A DNA stretch of 64,000 nt from Haladaptatus cibarius D43. GTDB taxonomy: Archaea; Halobacteriota; Halobacteria; Halobacteriales; Haladaptataceae. Numbering within the stretch: position 1 is the stretch's first letter; each line of letters opens with the position of its first letter. The DNA is taken from assembly GCF_000710615.1 (NCBI RefSeq), contig NZ_JDTH01000002.1, positions 1,885,124 to 1,949,123 of the forward strand, given 5' to 3'. The notes below the pieces were generated by a model, which saw only the letters and a program-made list of their open reading frames with translations, ran no database searches and was not told the DNA's origin. Below, piece after piece: positions 63,767 through 64,000 of the stretch. Position numbers and translations under genes: made by a program.

Positions 63767-63842
63767 AGCCAAGGGCCGGATTTGAACCGGCGATGGGCGG
63801 CTCTGCAGGCCGCTGCGTTCGGCCGGACTCTGCCACCTTGGC
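63767..63842 (-). tRNA. tRNA-Cys (anticodon GCA)
   Basis: Read on the minus strand: acceptor GCCAAGG with CCTTGGC, anticodon stem GCGGC/GCCGC with loop CTGCAGA (anticodon at 63804-63806), T-arm CGCCGGTTCAAATCCGGCC, and U discriminator, all as in haloarchaeal tRNA-Cys. Length is 76 nt. CCA is not encoded. Confidence 0.95.
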
Positions 63843-63913
63843 GCAGTCACTTCTTTGTATTCTGCTGGTTTAAGTATAGCGGTCTTTCGTTAGCTGATAG
63901 AAATAGCAAAAAA

Positions 63914-63943
63914 CCCACCACGAGCGCTAGCGCTCGTGGTGGG
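63914..63943 (-). terminator. 30-bp palindromic terminator
   Basis: A perfect 30-bp palindrome is followed on the minus strand by TTTTTTGC, giving the stem-loop plus T-run form of an intrinsic terminator. It ends the gene that enters from the right. Confidence 0.7.
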
Positions 63944-63976
63944 TAATGAATGAAAGTATGAGTGGGAGGCGGCGAA

Positions 63977-64000
63977 TCAGATTTCCCAGAGGCTCGCGCA
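63977..64000 (-). CDS. C-terminal end of a gene entering from the right edge
   Basis: Seven codons (CASLWEI) precede a TGA on the minus strand, with a terminator 34 bp further. The product cannot be named from this length. The call depends on the terminator position and on the open frame only. Confidence 0.35.
   Translation of the reverse strand, partial: CASLWEI

Noticed and set aside
1..64000. CRISPR array, insertion sequence, integrase or rRNA
   Set aside because: No regularly spaced repeats, transposase or integrase motifs, or rRNA-like sequence were found on either strand.

Overview
The window is chromosomal DNA from a halophilic archaeon (class Halobacteria). Most proteins are strongly acidic (Asp/Glu-rich). 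Secretion signals are mainly twin-arginine and lipobox types. Archaeal markers are ribosomal protein S6e, aIF-1A, an archaeal-type RNase P RNA with the universal GAGGAAAGTCC and ACAGAAGGGGGCTTAC cores, and promoters with AT-rich TATA boxes about 25-30 nt from start codons, which suggests leaderless mRNAs. The genus cannot be fixed from sequence alone; a Haladaptatus-like organism is a guess.

Layout. 1-1014 holds the 3' end of valS. 1238-10069 is a metal-homeostasis block: a znuABC-type importer, a CBS protein, an M29 aminopeptidase, a matrixin-type lipoprotein with a decayed second domain, a CDF exporter and a ZntA-type P-ATPase. 10343-10828 carries a 30-residue membrane peptide converging on the RNase P RNA gene. 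10941-19466 is metabolic: AMMECR1, nicotinate phosphoribosyltransferase and nicotinamidase (NAD salvage), a surface lipoprotein, DUF4385, an M23-like protein, lipoate ligase, dihydroorotase, an internally deleted nucleotidyltransferase and an alpha/beta hydrolase. 19467-26532 is a dipeptide/oligopeptide ABC system with both ATPases fused in one chain. 26659-30529 has GNAT and three UspA proteins; 30566-35490 an ABC-2 exporter, an AstE-like Tat protein, a DHH phosphoesterase and an APH-fold kinase. 35603-36619 carries BtpA and YHS proteins.

36800-38290 encodes a Tat-exported protein with five curlin-like Q/N/A repeats, the most unusual protein here. 38677-43732 contains a receiver-PAS histidine kinase, S6e, a membrane phosphoesterase and an RDD protein. 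44036-50992 has an aldehyde dehydrogenase and an AddA/AddB-like helicase-nuclease pair. 51142-53543 links a beta-CASP nuclease to an RNA ligase with an altered motif IV. 53569-60905 holds an M23 peptidase, a Rieske protein, an SDR, a VOC protein, a ParB-like HTH + RHH protein and an M20 peptidase, with one 590-bp gap of repeats. 61002-64000 is AT-richer: tRNA-Lys with a nearby copy of its 3' end, aIF-1A, three small membrane proteins, tRNA-Cys, and a 30-bp palindromic terminator for a gene entering from the right.

Functional links. Zinc import and two zinc/heavy-metal exporters sit within 9 kb. pncB and pncA form a salvage route to NAD. The dpp block is a complete transporter. The beta-CASP/RNA-ligase overlap suggests coupled RNA cleavage and sealing, and the two nuclease-helicase subunits suggest recombinational DNA repair. 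No CRISPR array, transposase, integrase or rRNA was found.
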